Positions 10,648 through 19,383 of a stretch of DNA of 64,000 nucleotides are shown one piece after another. The translations under genes were made by a program, and so were the position numbers. Position 1 is the stretch's first letter; each line of letters begins with the position of its first letter. Source of the DNA: Mycolicibacillus parakoreensis (GTDB lineage Bacteria > Actinomycetota > Actinomycetes > Mycobacteriales > Mycobacteriaceae); assembly GCF_022370835.2 (NCBI RefSeq), contig NZ_CP092365.1, forward strand, positions 434,001-498,000, in the 5' to 3' direction. Below the pieces are notes generated by a model. It worked only from the letters and a program-made list of their open reading frames with translations, ran no database searches and had not been told where the DNA came from.

Positions 10648-11487
10648 ATGGCCGAGCCATTTTTGGGCAGTGCGGCGTTGGCATCGGGACGGCTGACCAA
10701 GGCGCAGCTCGCGACCGGGCACACCCGGCTGTACCGGGACGTCTACTTGGCCAACGGGATGGTGGTCACCGCGATCGACCGGGCCCGGGCGGCCTGGCTG
10801 TGGTCGCGGCGTCGAGGGGTGGTCGCCGGCTTCTCGGCGGCCGCGCTGCACGGCAGCGACTGGGTCGCCGGCGACCGGCCGGCCGAACTGCTCCACGACA
10901 ACCGCCACCGGCTTCCCGGCCTGCTGGTCCGCGGCGACGCGTTTCACCCCGACGAGGTCGAGGAGATCGACGGGATGCCGGTCACCACACCGGCCCGCAC
11001 CGCCGTGGACCTGGGGTGTTGGTATACGACCGTCGAGGCGGTGGCCGGGCTGGATGCGCTGGTCCGGGCCGCGAAGGTCAACGACCTCGCCGTGCAGGAG
11101 ATCGTGCGCCGGTCCGCCGGCCGCCGGGGCATCGCCCGCGCCAGGGCGTCGCTGGATCTCGTCGACGCCGGGGCCGAGTCGCCGAAGGAAAGCTGGCTGC
11201 GCGTGATCTTGATCCGGGCCGGACTACCCCGCCCGCAGACGCAGATCCCGGTCTACGACGGCTACTGGAAACCGTTCGCGGTGCTCGACATGGGCTGGCA
11301 GGAGCCGAAAGTCGCCGCGGAGTACGACGGGGAGCAGCACCGCACCGACTGGCGCCGCTACCGCTGGGACGCCAAACGCCACGAACGCCTGCAGCGGTGC
11401 GGCTGGATCGTGATCCGGGTTCTCGCCGGCGACCGCGAACCCGAGATCGTCCATCGGGTACGCGCTGCCCTGGCCCGCCGAGCGTGA
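10648..11487 (+). CDS. DUF559/AbiEi-like putative nuclease (cassette 1)
   Basis: This 279-residue protein has an N-terminal AbiEi-like winged-helix region (AEPFLGSAALASGRLTKAQL; RARAAWLWSRRRGVVAGFSAAA). Its C-terminal domain resembles the DUF559/Vsr nuclease fold, with candidate acidic residues in AESPKESWLR, VLDMGW and EYDGEQHRTDWRRYRWD. It is clearly related to the gene at 34959-35867. The stop TGA lies inside the right-hand hairpin repeat, and an almost identical repeat lies upstream, so gene and repeats look like one unit. In M. tuberculosis the ltp2/Rv3538 junction instead carries a PPE gene. Biochemical activity is unknown; a selfish nuclease, an antitoxin-like regulator or a repair role are all possible. 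Confidence 0.75.
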   Translation: MAEPFLGSAALASGRLTKAQLATGHTRLYRDVYLANGMVVTAIDRARAAWLWSRRRGVVAGFSAAALHGSDWVAGDRPAELLHDNRHRLPGLLVRGDAFHPDEVEEIDGMPVTTPARTAVDLGCWYTTVEAVAGLDALVRAAKVNDLAVQEIVRRSAGRRGIARARASLDLVDAGAESPKESWLRVILIRAGLPRPQTQIPVYDGYWKPFAVLDMGWQEPKVAAEYDGEQHRTDWRRYRWDAKRHERLQRCGWIVIRVLAGDREPEIVHRVRAALARRA

Positions 11488-11530
11488 AGCCAGGTTCACG
11501 TTGGCGCCCGAGCGTGAACCTGGCTTCACG
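11483..11530. repeat. right hairpin repeat of DUF559 cassette 1
   Basis: The arm CGTGAAGCCAGGTTCACG, a 12-base loop, and CGTGAACCTGGCTTCACG form a perfect 18-bp inverted repeat. It overlaps the last codons of the DUF559 gene, whose stop codon is inside the first arm. It is a direct copy of the element at 10528-10574. Lying between convergent genes, it may also end transcription in both directions, although no T-run follows. Confidence 0.88.
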
Positions 11531-11548
11531 TTCGCGCGCGGGCCGGTC

Positions 11549-12409
11549 TCAGGCGCGCACCAGCTCCACCCCGGAGAGCACCACGGCGTCCTCGCGGGCC
11601 GGGGCGGTGACGGTGGCCAGCAGCCGATCGTCCTGCGACCAGGCGTGCACGCGCAGCGTCTCCCCGGGGAACACCACCCCGGCGAAGCGGGCGCCGAAAC
11701 TGCCCACCGCCGCGGTGTCGCCGTCCAGCGCCGCGTCGACGAGCGCCTTGCAGGTCATGCCGTAGGTGCACAGCCCGTGCAGGATCGGCTGGTCGAACCC
11801 GGCGGCCGCGGCGAAGTCCGGGTCCGAGTGCAGCGGGTTGCGGTCCCCGCAGAGCCGGTAGATCAGCGCCTGCTGCGGCAGCACCGGGATGTCGACCTGG
11901 TGGTCGGGTGCCCGATCCGGCGGGCCGCCGGGGCCCGACGGGCCGCGTTCACCGCCGAAGCCGCCCTCACCGCGGGCGAAGATCGACCGCTGCTGGGTCC
12001 ACAGCTCGGTGCCGTCGGTGGCGGTGACCGTGGTCTGCAGGTCCACCACCGCGGCCTTGCCCTTGTCCCACACCCCGACGATGCGGCTCACCGCGCGCGC
12101 CGAGCCCGACGGGGGCAGCGGTGCGGGCACGCTCACCTTCTCCGAGGCGTGCAGGATCTTGGCCAGGTCGATCTCGATGCCCGGCCAGCTCACCTGCGGC
12201 GGCGCGACGTCGTTGAACGACGCGGCCACACACCCGAACGTGGGCAGCACCTGCGGGGTGTGGTCGACGACGTAGCTCAGCTCCCGGCGGTCCATCGGGT
12301 CGGCGCCGGCGCCGAGGGCCAGGTTGTAGAGCTGGACGTTGGTGGCGCTCCAGGAGAACTCGGTGGCGCCGAACTCGGCGCCCAGCGCGGTGTCCAGGTC
12401 GATGGGCAT
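11549..12409 (-). CDS. chsH3: steroid enoyl-CoA hydratase, double hot-dog MaoC (Rv3538/ChsH3-like)
   Basis: This 286-residue hydratase-2 type enzyme has an N-terminal non-catalytic hot-dog half and a C-terminal catalytic half. The latter carries the classic motif YRLCGDRNPLHSDPDFAAAA, in which Asp and His are catalytic. M. tuberculosis Rv3538 hydrates a C24 steroid enoyl-CoA with stereochemistry different from EchA19. The start ATG lies one base beyond the kstD stop, so it is the second gene of the kstD unit, under the KstR box at 14104-14117. The linker between halves (residues about 150-168) is Gly/Pro-rich. Confidence 0.88.
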   Translation of the reverse strand: MPIDLDTALGAEFGATEFSWSATNVQLYNLALGAGADPMDRRELSYVVDHTPQVLPTFGCVAASFNDVAPPQVSWPGIEIDLAKILHASEKVSVPAPLPPSGSARAVSRIVGVWDKGKAAVVDLQTTVTATDGTELWTQQRSIFARGEGGFGGERGPSGPGGPPDRAPDHQVDIPVLPQQALIYRLCGDRNPLHSDPDFAAAAGFDQPILHGLCTYGMTCKALVDAALDGDTAAVGSFGARFAGVVFPGETLRVHAWSQDDRLLATVTAPAREDAVVLSGVELVRA

Positions 12410-12410
12410 G

Positions 12411-14102
12411 TCAGGCCCTTTCTGTCGGGGATCCAGCCAGGTGCAGCGCGGCCAGGTAGCCGAACGTCATCGCCGGTCCGATGGTGCCGCCGGGACCGGG
12501 ATAGGTGTGGCCCATCACCGGGGCGCTGACGTTGCCGGCCGCATACAGCCCGGCGATGACACTGTTGTCGTCGCGCAGTGCCCGGCCGTGCACGTCGGTG
12601 CGGATCCCGCCCTTGGTGCCCAAATCGCCGGGGACCATCTTCGCCGCGTAGTAGGGCGCGTGGGCGATCTCCCCGAGGTTCGGGTTGGGTTTGTTGGTCG
12701 GGTCGCCGTAGTAGCGGTCGTAGGCGCTCTTGCCGCGACCGAAGTCCTCGTCGACGCCGGTGCGGGCGAACCCGTTGAACCGCGAGACGGTCGCGGCGAG
12801 CTCCGCGGCGGGCAGCCCGGTCTGCTCGGCGAGCTCCTCGAGGGTGTCGGCGGAGACGATCACCCCAGACTCCACCCACTTGCGCGGCAGCCGCTGTCCG
12901 GGGTTGAGCCCGGCGAAGATGTAGTTGTCGCGGTAGCGCTGGTCGAAGACCAGCCAGGCGGGGATGTTCTCCCCCGGCCCCGGGCCCTGCCCGTACTGAC
13001 CGCCGTACATGTGGTGCACCGCCTCCACATAGGGCATCGACTCGTTCATGAACCGCTTGCCGGCCATGTTGACGATGATCGAGCCCGGCGAGTTGCGTTC
13101 GGAGAGCGCGAACCACGGCGCGTCGGTGAGCGGCACCGTCGGCCCCCACCAGGCGTCGGCCATGATGTCCAGCGCGGCGCCGAGCTTCTCGCCGGCCAGG
13201 ATGCCGTCGCCGGTGTTGGCCTTCGCGCCGACCGTCCACTCGGTGGTGATCGGGGCGCGCTGGTATTTGACCCGCATCTGCTCGTTGTGCTCGAACCCGC
13301 CGGAGGCCAGGATCACCCCGCGGCGGGCGCGGATCAGCTCCGGCTCGGCGCCCTCGACGGTGGTGTCGCGCACATACACCCCGTTGACGACGCCGTCGGC
13401 GACCGACAGCTCGGTCAGCGCGGTGTTGAGCCGCACCGGCACCCCGGCGCGCTGCAGGCCGATGCGCAGCGGACCGATCAGCGCGCGGCCCATCCCGACC
13501 AGGTTCTTGCCGGTCGCCTTGGCCCACACGGTGCGCGCCCCCACCTTCAGGCTGCGCAGAACCCCGCGCGGATGGCGCTTGAGCTGGTTGAGCCGCACAT
13601 AGTCCTGCTGCATGACCACCACGTTCAGCGGCACCTTGCCGTAGGCGGGCTCCAGGTCCTTCTCGTCGGCGCCGAGCTTGCGGGCGTTGAACGGCTTCGG
13701 CTCGATGGAGCGCCCATCGGGGCGCCCGCCGGGCATCTCCGGGTAGTAGTCGGAGTAGCCGGGCACCCAGCACATCTTCAGCGGCGAGTGTTTGAGCACG
13801 AACGACAGCATCTCCGGCCCGCGATCGAGATAGGTGTCGATCATCTCGGCGGGCACCACATCGCCGACGATCCCGTGCAGGTAGGTGCGGGCCGCCTCGG
13901 GGGTGTCCTTGATGCCGCGGCGGGTGAGCACCTCGTTGCCCGGAATCCACACTCCGCCGCCGGATCGGGCGGTCGAACCGCCGAAGTGGGGCGCCTTCTC
14001 GATGACGATCACGGAAAGTCCCTGGTGGGCCGCCGTCAGCGCGGCGACCATACCGGCCCCACCGCTTCCGACCACGACGACGTCGTACTCCTGACTGGTC
14101 AT
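12411..14102 (-). CDS. kstD: 3-ketosteroid delta-1-dehydrogenase KstD
   Basis: This 563-residue FAD enzyme introduces the C1-C2 double bond in ring A, which with 9-alpha-hydroxylation by KshAB opens the steroid nucleus. The N-terminal FAD motif VVVGSGGAGMVAAL is at residues 8-21, followed by GGSTARSGGGVWIPGN. The C-terminal HTYPGPGGTIGPAMTFGYLA holds the family's catalytic Tyr and Gly. Length equals that of M. tuberculosis KstD. The ATG at 14102 was chosen over an upstream in-frame start because the KstR operator begins one base upstream. There is no room for a Shine-Dalgarno sequence, so a leaderless transcript is likely. Confidence 0.95.
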   Translation of the reverse strand: MTSQEYDVVVVGSGGAGMVAALTAAHQGLSVIVIEKAPHFGGSTARSGGGVWIPGNEVLTRRGIKDTPEAARTYLHGIVGDVVPAEMIDTYLDRGPEMLSFVLKHSPLKMCWVPGYSDYYPEMPGGRPDGRSIEPKPFNARKLGADEKDLEPAYGKVPLNVVVMQQDYVRLNQLKRHPRGVLRSLKVGARTVWAKATGKNLVGMGRALIGPLRIGLQRAGVPVRLNTALTELSVADGVVNGVYVRDTTVEGAEPELIRARRGVILASGGFEHNEQMRVKYQRAPITTEWTVGAKANTGDGILAGEKLGAALDIMADAWWGPTVPLTDAPWFALSERNSPGSIIVNMAGKRFMNESMPYVEAVHHMYGGQYGQGPGPGENIPAWLVFDQRYRDNYIFAGLNPGQRLPRKWVESGVIVSADTLEELAEQTGLPAAELAATVSRFNGFARTGVDEDFGRGKSAYDRYYGDPTNKPNPNLGEIAHAPYYAAKMVPGDLGTKGGIRTDVHGRALRDDNSVIAGLYAAGNVSAPVMGHTYPGPGGTIGPAMTFGYLAALHLAGSPTERA

Positions 14103-14103
14103 G

Positions 14104-14117
14104 TAGAACACGTTATA
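14104..14117. promoter_or_regulatory. KstR operator between kstD and hsaE
   Basis: TAGAACACGTTATA matches the KstR box and begins one base upstream of the kstD start codon. It is the only box in the divergent kstD/hsaE interval, so it probably controls both directions. Read towards kstD, the box contains TATAAC, a plausible -10 element for a leaderless transcript. Confidence 0.85.
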
Positions 14118-14183
14118 GAATTGGGTTGGCCGACCGCTACCCGAGCCGGTGGCCCCGCCCGACGACAGGGGGAATTCTCGACC

Positions 14184-14972
14184 ATGCTCAGCGACGTGAC
14201 CCGCCGCCGGCTCGCCGCCGACCTCGCCCGAGCCGAGCGCAGCCGGGTGCCGATCGCCCCGCTCACCGACGCCCACCCCGACATGGACGTGGTCGACGCC
14301 TACGAGATCCAGCTGCTCAACATCGGCGAGCGGGTCGCCGCCGGAGCCCGGGTGGTGGGCCACAAGGTGGGGCTCTCGAGTGCGGCGATGCAGCAGATGA
14401 TGGGGGTCGACGAACCCGACTACGGCCATCTGCTCGACGACATGGCGGTCACCGAGGACACCCCGGTCGCCACGGCGAACTACCTGTATCCGCGGGTGGA
14501 GGTCGAGGTGGGGTTCATCTTGGGCTCCGACCTGCCCGGGGCGGGCTGCACCGAGGACGACGTGCTGGCCGCCACCGAGGCGTTCGCCCCGGCGATCGAG
14601 CTGATCGACTCGCGGATCGCCGACTGGCAGATCAAGCTCTGTGACACCATCGCTGACAACGCCTCCTCGGCGGGCTGGGTGCTGGGCACCGGCCGGGTGG
14701 CCCCGACCGACCTCGACATCACCGCCGTCGACGCGGCGCTGACCCGCAACGGCGCGGTGGTGGCCACCGGACGCAGCGACGCGGTGCTGGGCAACCCGGC
14801 GACCGCGGTGGCCTGGCTGGCGCGCAAGGTGGAGAGTTTCGGGGTGCGGCTGCGCGCCGGTGACATCGTGTTGCCGGGTACGGCCACCCGGGCGATCGAT
14901 GTGCGCCCGGGCGATGAGTTCGTCGCGGACTTCACCGGCCTGGGGGCGGTCCGTTTGGGTTTCGAGAGGTAG
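14184..14972 (+). CDS. hsaE: 2-hydroxypenta-2,4-dienoate hydratase HsaE
   Basis: This 262-residue hydratase of the MhpD/HpaH family converts 2-hydroxyhexa-2,4-dienoate, released from rings A/B by the Hsa meta-cleavage pathway, to 4-hydroxy-2-oxohexanoate. Metal-binding acidic residues are expected in VEVEVGFIL and the [13 protein letters not shown] segment, both visible. The chosen ATG gives the family's usual length; the open frame continues far upstream but that part is antisense to kstD. The spacing to hsaG is 11 bases. Confidence 0.92.
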   Translation: MLSDVTRRRLAADLARAERSRVPIAPLTDAHPDMDVVDAYEIQLLNIGERVAAGARVVGHKVGLSSAAMQQMMGVDEPDYGHLLDDMAVTEDTPVATANYLYPRVEVEVGFILGSDLPGAGCTEDDVLAATEAFAPAIELIDSRIADWQIKLCDTIADNASSAGWVLGTGRVAPTDLDITAVDAALTRNGAVVATGRSDAVLGNPATAVAWLARKVESFGVRLRAGDIVLPGTATRAIDVRPGDEFVADFTGLGAVRLGFER

Positions 14973-14983
14973 GGAGTTGGGTT

Positions 14984-15910
14984 ATGGCGCGGAAGGCTTC
15001 GGTCGCCATTGTCGGGTCGGGCAATATCAGCACCGATCTGTTGTATAAGTTGCTGCGTTCGGAGTGGCTGGAGCCGCGCTGGATGGTCGGTATCGACCCG
15101 GACAGTGAGGGGTTGGCCCGGGCCCGCAAACTCGGCTTGGAGACCACCCACGAGGGGGTGGATCGGCTGCTGGCCCAGGACGAGAAGCCGGATTTGGTGT
15201 TCGAGGCGACCAGTGCCTACGTGCACCGCGAGGCGGCGCCGCGCTATGAGCAGGCCGGGATTCGGGCGATCGATTTGACTCCGGCGGCGGTGGGCCCGGC
15301 GGTGATCCCGCCGGCGAATCTGCACGCCCACGTCGATGCGCCCAACATCAACATGATCACCTGTGGGGGGCAGGCGACGATCCCGATCGTGTATGCGGTC
15401 AATCGGGCGGTCGCCGAGGCCGGTGGGGTGCCCTACGCCGAGATCGTGGCCAGTGTGGCCAGTGTGTCGGCCGGGCCGGGTACGCGGGCCAACATCGATG
15501 AGTTCACCAAGACCACCTCGGCCGGTGTGCAGACCATCGGTGGGGCGGCCCGCGGTAAGGCGATCATCATCTTGAACCCGGCCGATCCGCCGATGATCAT
15601 GCGCGACACCATTTTCTGCGCCATCCCCGCCGACGCCGACCGGGAGGCGATCACCGCCTCGATCCACGACGTGGTGGCCTATGTGCAGACCTATGTGCCC
15701 GGCTACCGGCTGCTCAACGAGCCGCAGTTCGACGAGCCGTCGCTGAACTCCGGTGGTCAGGCGCTGGTGACCACCTTCGTCGAGGTCGAGGGTGCCGGGG
15801 ATTATCTGCCGCCGTATGCGGGCAACCTGGACATCATGACCGCGGCGGCGACCAAGGTCGGCGAGGAGATCGCCAAACAGATGGCGAGCGTGGCAGGAGG
15901 CAGCAAATGA
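14984..15910 (+). CDS. hsaG: acylating acetaldehyde/propanal dehydrogenase HsaG
   Basis: This 308-residue CoA-acylating aldehyde dehydrogenase forms a channelling complex with the HsaF aldolase and converts propanal to propionyl-CoA. The NAD fold begins [10 protein letters not shown] at residues 6-15. The catalytic Cys is in [11 protein letters not shown], around residue 126. It overlaps hsaF by ATGA, the arrangement expected for a tight two-enzyme complex. Codon choice in the first half (many TTG, GNT codons) differs visibly from its neighbours. Confidence 0.93.
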   Translation: MARKASVAIVGSGNISTDLLYKLLRSEWLEPRWMVGIDPDSEGLARARKLGLETTHEGVDRLLAQDEKPDLVFEATSAYVHREAAPRYEQAGIRAIDLTPAAVGPAVIPPANLHAHVDAPNINMITCGGQATIPIVYAVNRAVAEAGGVPYAEIVASVASVSAGPGTRANIDEFTKTTSAGVQTIGGAARGKAIIILNPADPPMIMRDTIFCAIPADADREAITASIHDVVAYVQTYVPGYRLLNEPQFDEPSLNSGGQALVTTFVEVEGAGDYLPPYAGNLDIMTAAATKVGEEIAKQMASVAGGSK

Positions 15911-16950
15911 GCGAGCACATCTTCGATGTCCGCATCACCGACACCAGTCTGCGCGACGGTTCGCACCACAAGCGCCACCAGTTCGACCACGACGAGGTGC
16001 GCGGCATCGTCGCCGCCCTGGATGGCTCCGGGGTGCCGGTCATCGAGGTCACCCACGGTGACGGACTCGGCGGGTCCAGCTTCAACTACGGGTTGTCCAA
16101 GGTACCCGACCAGGAGCTGATCAAGATCGCCGCCGACACCGTGCGCGACGCCCGGATCGCGTTTTTGATGCTGCCCGGGGTCGGCACCGTCGACGACATC
16201 AAACAGGCCCAGGACAACGGCGGGCAGATCTGCCGGATCGCCACCCACTGCACCGAGGCCGACGTGTCACGTCAGCACTTCGGCAAGGCCCGCGAGATGG
16301 GCCTGGAGACCGTCGGGTTTTTGATGATGGCCCACACCCTGGCCCCGGAGAAACTCGCCGCCCAGGCCCGCATCATGGCCGACGCGGGCTGTCAGTGCGT
16401 CTACGTGGTGGACTCCGCCGGTGCGCTGGTGCTCACCGACGTCGCCGACCGGGTGGCGGCGCTGGTCGCCGAGCTCGGCTCGGACGCCCAGGTCGGCTTC
16501 CACGGCCACGAGAACCTCGGGCTGGGGGTGGCCAACTCGGTGGAGGCGGTACGCGCCGGGGCCAAACAGATCGACGGCTCGGTGCGCCGGTTCGGCGCCG
16601 GGGCCGGCAACGCCCCCGTCGAGGCGCTCATCGGGGTGTTCGACAAGATCGGGGTCAAGACCGGCATCGACTTCTTCGACATCGCCGACGCCGCCGAGGA
16701 CGTGGTGCGCCCAGCCATGCCCACCGAATGCCTGCTGGACCGCAACGCACTGATCATGGGCTACTCCGGGGTCTACTCCAGCTTCCTCAAACACGCCGTA
16801 CGCCAGGGCGAACGCTACGGCGTACCCGCCCACGAACTGCTACACCGCGCCGGCCAACGCAAACTCATCGGCGGCCAAGAAGACCAACTCATCGACATCG
16901 CCTTAGAAATCCAGCGCGAGCAGGCCCGCGAACAGGCCGACGCCAACTAG
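15907..16950 (+). CDS. hsaF: 4-hydroxy-2-oxovalerate/hexanoate aldolase HsaF
   Basis: This 347-residue DRE-TIM metallolyase cleaves 4-hydroxy-2-oxohexanoate to pyruvate and propanal. [17 protein letters not shown] near the N-terminus supplies the catalytic Arg-Asp and His. [15 protein letters not shown] holds the metal-binding His residues. The C-terminal communication domain with [19 protein letters not shown] contacts HsaG. The last 50 codons use CTA, GTA and a rare TTA (16903-16905), unlike the rest of the operon. It is the last clear pathway gene of the operon. Confidence 0.93.
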   Translation: MSEHIFDVRITDTSLRDGSHHKRHQFDHDEVRGIVAALDGSGVPVIEVTHGDGLGGSSFNYGLSKVPDQELIKIAADTVRDARIAFLMLPGVGTVDDIKQAQDNGGQICRIATHCTEADVSRQHFGKAREMGLETVGFLMMAHTLAPEKLAAQARIMADAGCQCVYVVDSAGALVLTDVADRVAALVAELGSDAQVGFHGHENLGLGVANSVEAVRAGAKQIDGSVRRFGAGAGNAPVEALIGVFDKIGVKTGIDFFDIADAAEDVVRPAMPTECLLDRNALIMGYSGVYSSFLKHAVRQGERYGVPAHELLHRAGQRKLIGGQEDQLIDIALEIQREQAREQADAN

Positions 16951-16979
16951 CCGTCGGGGCCCTCGGGCACCATGGGGCG

Positions 16980-19082
16980 GTGTCCTTTTCGACCGGCGGC
17001 GCCGCGCGCGCCGACGCCCAGGCGATCCTCGAGCAGCTCGCCGGCCCCGACGCGGTGCTGCGTGAGGACCAGTGGGCGGCGATCGAGGCCTTGGTGACCC
17101 ACCGCCGCCGCGCGCTGGTGGTGCAGCGCACCGGGTGGGGCAAGTCGGCGGTGTACTTCATCGCGGCGAAACTGCTGCGCGGCCGTGGGCACGGGCCGAC
17201 GGTGATCATCTCGCCGCTGCTGGCGTTGATGCGCAACCAGGTCGATGCCGCCCAGCGCGCCGGCGTGCGCGCCGCGACCATCAACTCCTCGAACGTGACC
17301 GACTGGGCCGACGTGCAGGCCCGAATCGGCGCCGGCGGCCTCGACGTGCTGCTGGTCAGCCCGGAACGGCTCAACAACCCCGGGTTCCGCGACGAGGTGC
17401 TGCCCGCCCTGGCCGCCGGGGCCGGGCTGGTCGTCGTCGACGAGGCCCACTGCGTCTCCGACTGGGGGCACGACTTCCGCCCGGACTACCGGCGCATCCG
17501 CACCCTGCTCGCCGAGCTGGGCACCGGCATCCCGGTGCTGGCCACCACCGCGACCGCCAACGACCGGGTGGTCGACGACGTGGCCCGCCAACTCGGGGTC
17601 GGCGGCGACCACGACACCCTGGTGCTGCGCGGCGGACTGGACCGCGACTCGCTGCGGCTGTCGGTGGTGGCCGCCGGCGGCCCGGCGCAGCGGGCCGCCT
17701 GGATCGGCGCACACCTCGACGAGCTGCCCGGCTCCGGGATCGTCTACACCCTCACCGTCGCCCAGGCCCACGATGTGGCCGCCGACCTGCGCGCCCAGGG
17801 GTTCGCGGTGGCCGCCTACACCGGGTCCACCGACGCCGCCGAGCGCGAGCAACTCGAGGCCGACCTGCTGGCCGACCGGGTCAAAGCGCTGATCGCCACC
17901 TCGGCGCTGGGCATGGGGTTCGACAAGCCCGACCTCGGGTTCGTCATCCACCTCGGTGCCCCGTCGTCGCCGATCGCCTACTACCAGCAGGTCGGGCGGG
18001 CCGGGCGCGCCACCGCCCATGCCGAGGTCATCCTGCTGCCCGGCCCGGAGGACCAGGACATCTGGCGTTACTTCGCGTCGCTGGCGTTCCCGCCGGAGAC
18101 GGTGGTGCGCAAGGTGATCGGTGAGCTGTCCGCCGACCGGCCGCTGTCGACGCCGGCGCTGGAGCCGCTGGTCGACCTCAACCGGTCGCGGCTGGAGATG
18201 GTGCTCAAGGTCCTCGACGTCGACGGCGCGGTGCGCCGGGTCACCGGCGGCTGGCTGGCCACCGGAGCGCCGTGGAGCTACGACGAGCAGCGCTACCGCA
18301 CCCTCGCCGAGCTGCGCCGCGCCGAACAGCAGGCGATGCTCGGCTATCAGCGCACCGCCGAGTGCCGGATGAGCTTCCTGCGGGCTCAGCTCAACGACCC
18401 GCACCTGCGCGACGGGCAACGCTGCGGCCGCTGCGACAACTGCGCCGGGCCGCGGTTCGGCGCCGAGGTGGATGCCGCCGCCGCGGCGGCCACCGGGCGG
18501 CGGCTGCTGCGCCCCGGCGTGGAGATCACCCCGCGCCGGCAGTGGCCGACCGGGCTGGGCCGGCTCGGTGTCGATCTGTCCGGCCGGATCAGCGACGGCC
18601 CGGCGCCGGGGCGGGTGATCGGGCGGCTCACCGACCTGGGCTGGGGGGCTCGGCTGCGGGCGCTGCTCGACGGGCCGGACCGGCAGGTGCCCGAGGAGGT
18701 GGTGCGGGCGGCGGTCGCGGTGCTGGCGGCCTGGGACTGGGAAACGCGGCCCACCGCGGTGCTGGGAATGGATTCGGCCACCCGTCCGGTGCTGATCGGA
18801 TCACTGGCCGACCGGCTGGCCGAACTCGGCCGGCTGACCCGACTGGCCACGCTGGGCTACGCGCCGGGCCGGGGGCCGGTGCGCGCGGCGAACTCGGCCT
18901 ACCGCGTCGCGGGCCTGCAGGGCTGCTGGCGCCCGCCCGCCGGTATCCCGGCGGGGACCGGCCCGGTGCTGCTGGTCGACGACGTCACCGACACCGGGTG
19001 GACGCTGACGATGGCGGCCCGGGTGCTGCGCGCGGCCGGGGCGCCGCAGGTGCTGCCCTTCGCGCTGGCCGCCGTCCGCTGA
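16980..19082 (+). CDS. RecQ-like superfamily II DNA helicase with C-terminal phosphoribosyltransferase-like motif
   Basis: This 700-residue helicase begins at a GTG 29 bases after hsaF. Walker A is QRTGWGKS (residues 49-56), the DEAH box is VVDEAHCVSDWGHDFRPDY, and motif VI is QQVGRAGR. A four-Cys cluster follows (ECRMSF...RCGRCDNC), as in RecQ proteins. The last 100 residues end with VLLVDDVTDTGWTLT, a PRPP-binding-type loop of phosphoribosyltransferases. The layout resembles the actinobacterial SftH clade, a 3'-to-5' DNA translocase in M. smegmatis; that assignment is inferred. It has no obvious link to sterol use, although the short gap suggests read-through from hsaF. Confidence 0.85.
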   Translation: MSFSTGGAARADAQAILEQLAGPDAVLREDQWAAIEALVTHRRRALVVQRTGWGKSAVYFIAAKLLRGRGHGPTVIISPLLALMRNQVDAAQRAGVRAATINSSNVTDWADVQARIGAGGLDVLLVSPERLNNPGFRDEVLPALAAGAGLVVVDEAHCVSDWGHDFRPDYRRIRTLLAELGTGIPVLATTATANDRVVDDVARQLGVGGDHDTLVLRGGLDRDSLRLSVVAAGGPAQRAAWIGAHLDELPGSGIVYTLTVAQAHDVAADLRAQGFAVAAYTGSTDAAEREQLEADLLADRVKALIATSALGMGFDKPDLGFVIHLGAPSSPIAYYQQVGRAGRATAHAEVILLPGPEDQDIWRYFASLAFPPETVVRKVIGELSADRPLSTPALEPLVDLNRSRLEMVLKVLDVDGAVRRVTGGWLATGAPWSYDEQRYRTLAELRRAEQQAMLGYQRTAECRMSFLRAQLNDPHLRDGQRCGRCDNCAGPRFGAEVDAAAAAATGRRLLRPGVEITPRRQWPTGLGRLGVDLSGRISDGPAPGRVIGRLTDLGWGARLRALLDGPDRQVPEEVVRAAVAVLAAWDWETRPTAVLGMDSATRPVLIGSLADRLAELGRLTRLATLGYAPGRGPVRAANSAYRVAGLQGCWRPPAGIPAGTGPVLLVDDVTDTGWTLTMAARVLRAAGAPQVLPFALAAVR

Positions 19083-19113
19083 CGGGCCGCTCGCGCGGGT
19101 ACCGTGGGTTGGC

Positions 19114-19383
19114 ATGACCTTCCGACTCCATGCGGCCCTGTTCGGTGTCGTCGCCGCCGCGGCGTTGGTGTTCGCGCCGCCGGTGATCGCGGCCCCGCAG
19201 TGCGACCAGACCGTCGGCGAATCGATCGACGCGTATTTGAACCGGCACCCCGACGTCCGCGCCGAACTCGACGAGAAAGGGCGCCACGAAGACCCCGGCG
19301 CCCCCAATCCGGCGCTGTCCTACCTCAACCGGCACCCGCACGTGCGCCAGGCGCTGATCACCCTGTCGCAGCAGTGCACGTGA
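19114..19383 (+). CDS. small secreted hemophore-like protein
   Basis: This 89-residue protein has a signal peptide (residues 1-27: Arg/His start, hydrophobic core, AAPQ cleavage region). It carries two copies of a Y-LNRHPDVRAEL-type motif (YLNRHPDV and YLNRHPHV) and two Cys residues that could form a disulphide. The pattern is that of mycobacterial haemophore-related (MHB) proteins, which bind heme outside the membrane. The 3' end overlaps the convergent EthD-type gene by 26 bases. Heme binding is inferred from family only. Confidence 0.75.
   Translation: MTFRLHAALFGVVAAAALVFAPPVIAAPQCDQTVGESIDAYLNRHPDVRAELDEKGRHEDPGAPNPALSYLNRHPHVRQALITLSQQCT

Noticed and set aside
10528..11530. Reading the cassette 1 hairpins only as ordinary transcription terminators
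   Set aside because: Not excluded, but near-identical direct copies on both sides of one gene, repeated in design at cassette 2, are not expected of simple terminators. It is kept as the alternative explanation.
10528..11530. CRISPR array or insertion sequence at the DUF559 loci
   Set aside because: There are only two repeat copies separated by a gene, with no regular spacers, no transposase, and no target-site duplication that can be seen.
12339..14183. Very long plus-strand open frame ahead of hsaE, suggesting a giant fusion protein
   Set aside because: It is antisense to kstD, whose FAD and catalytic motifs are clear. High GC content leaves long antisense frames open, and HsaE has its own ATG giving normal length.
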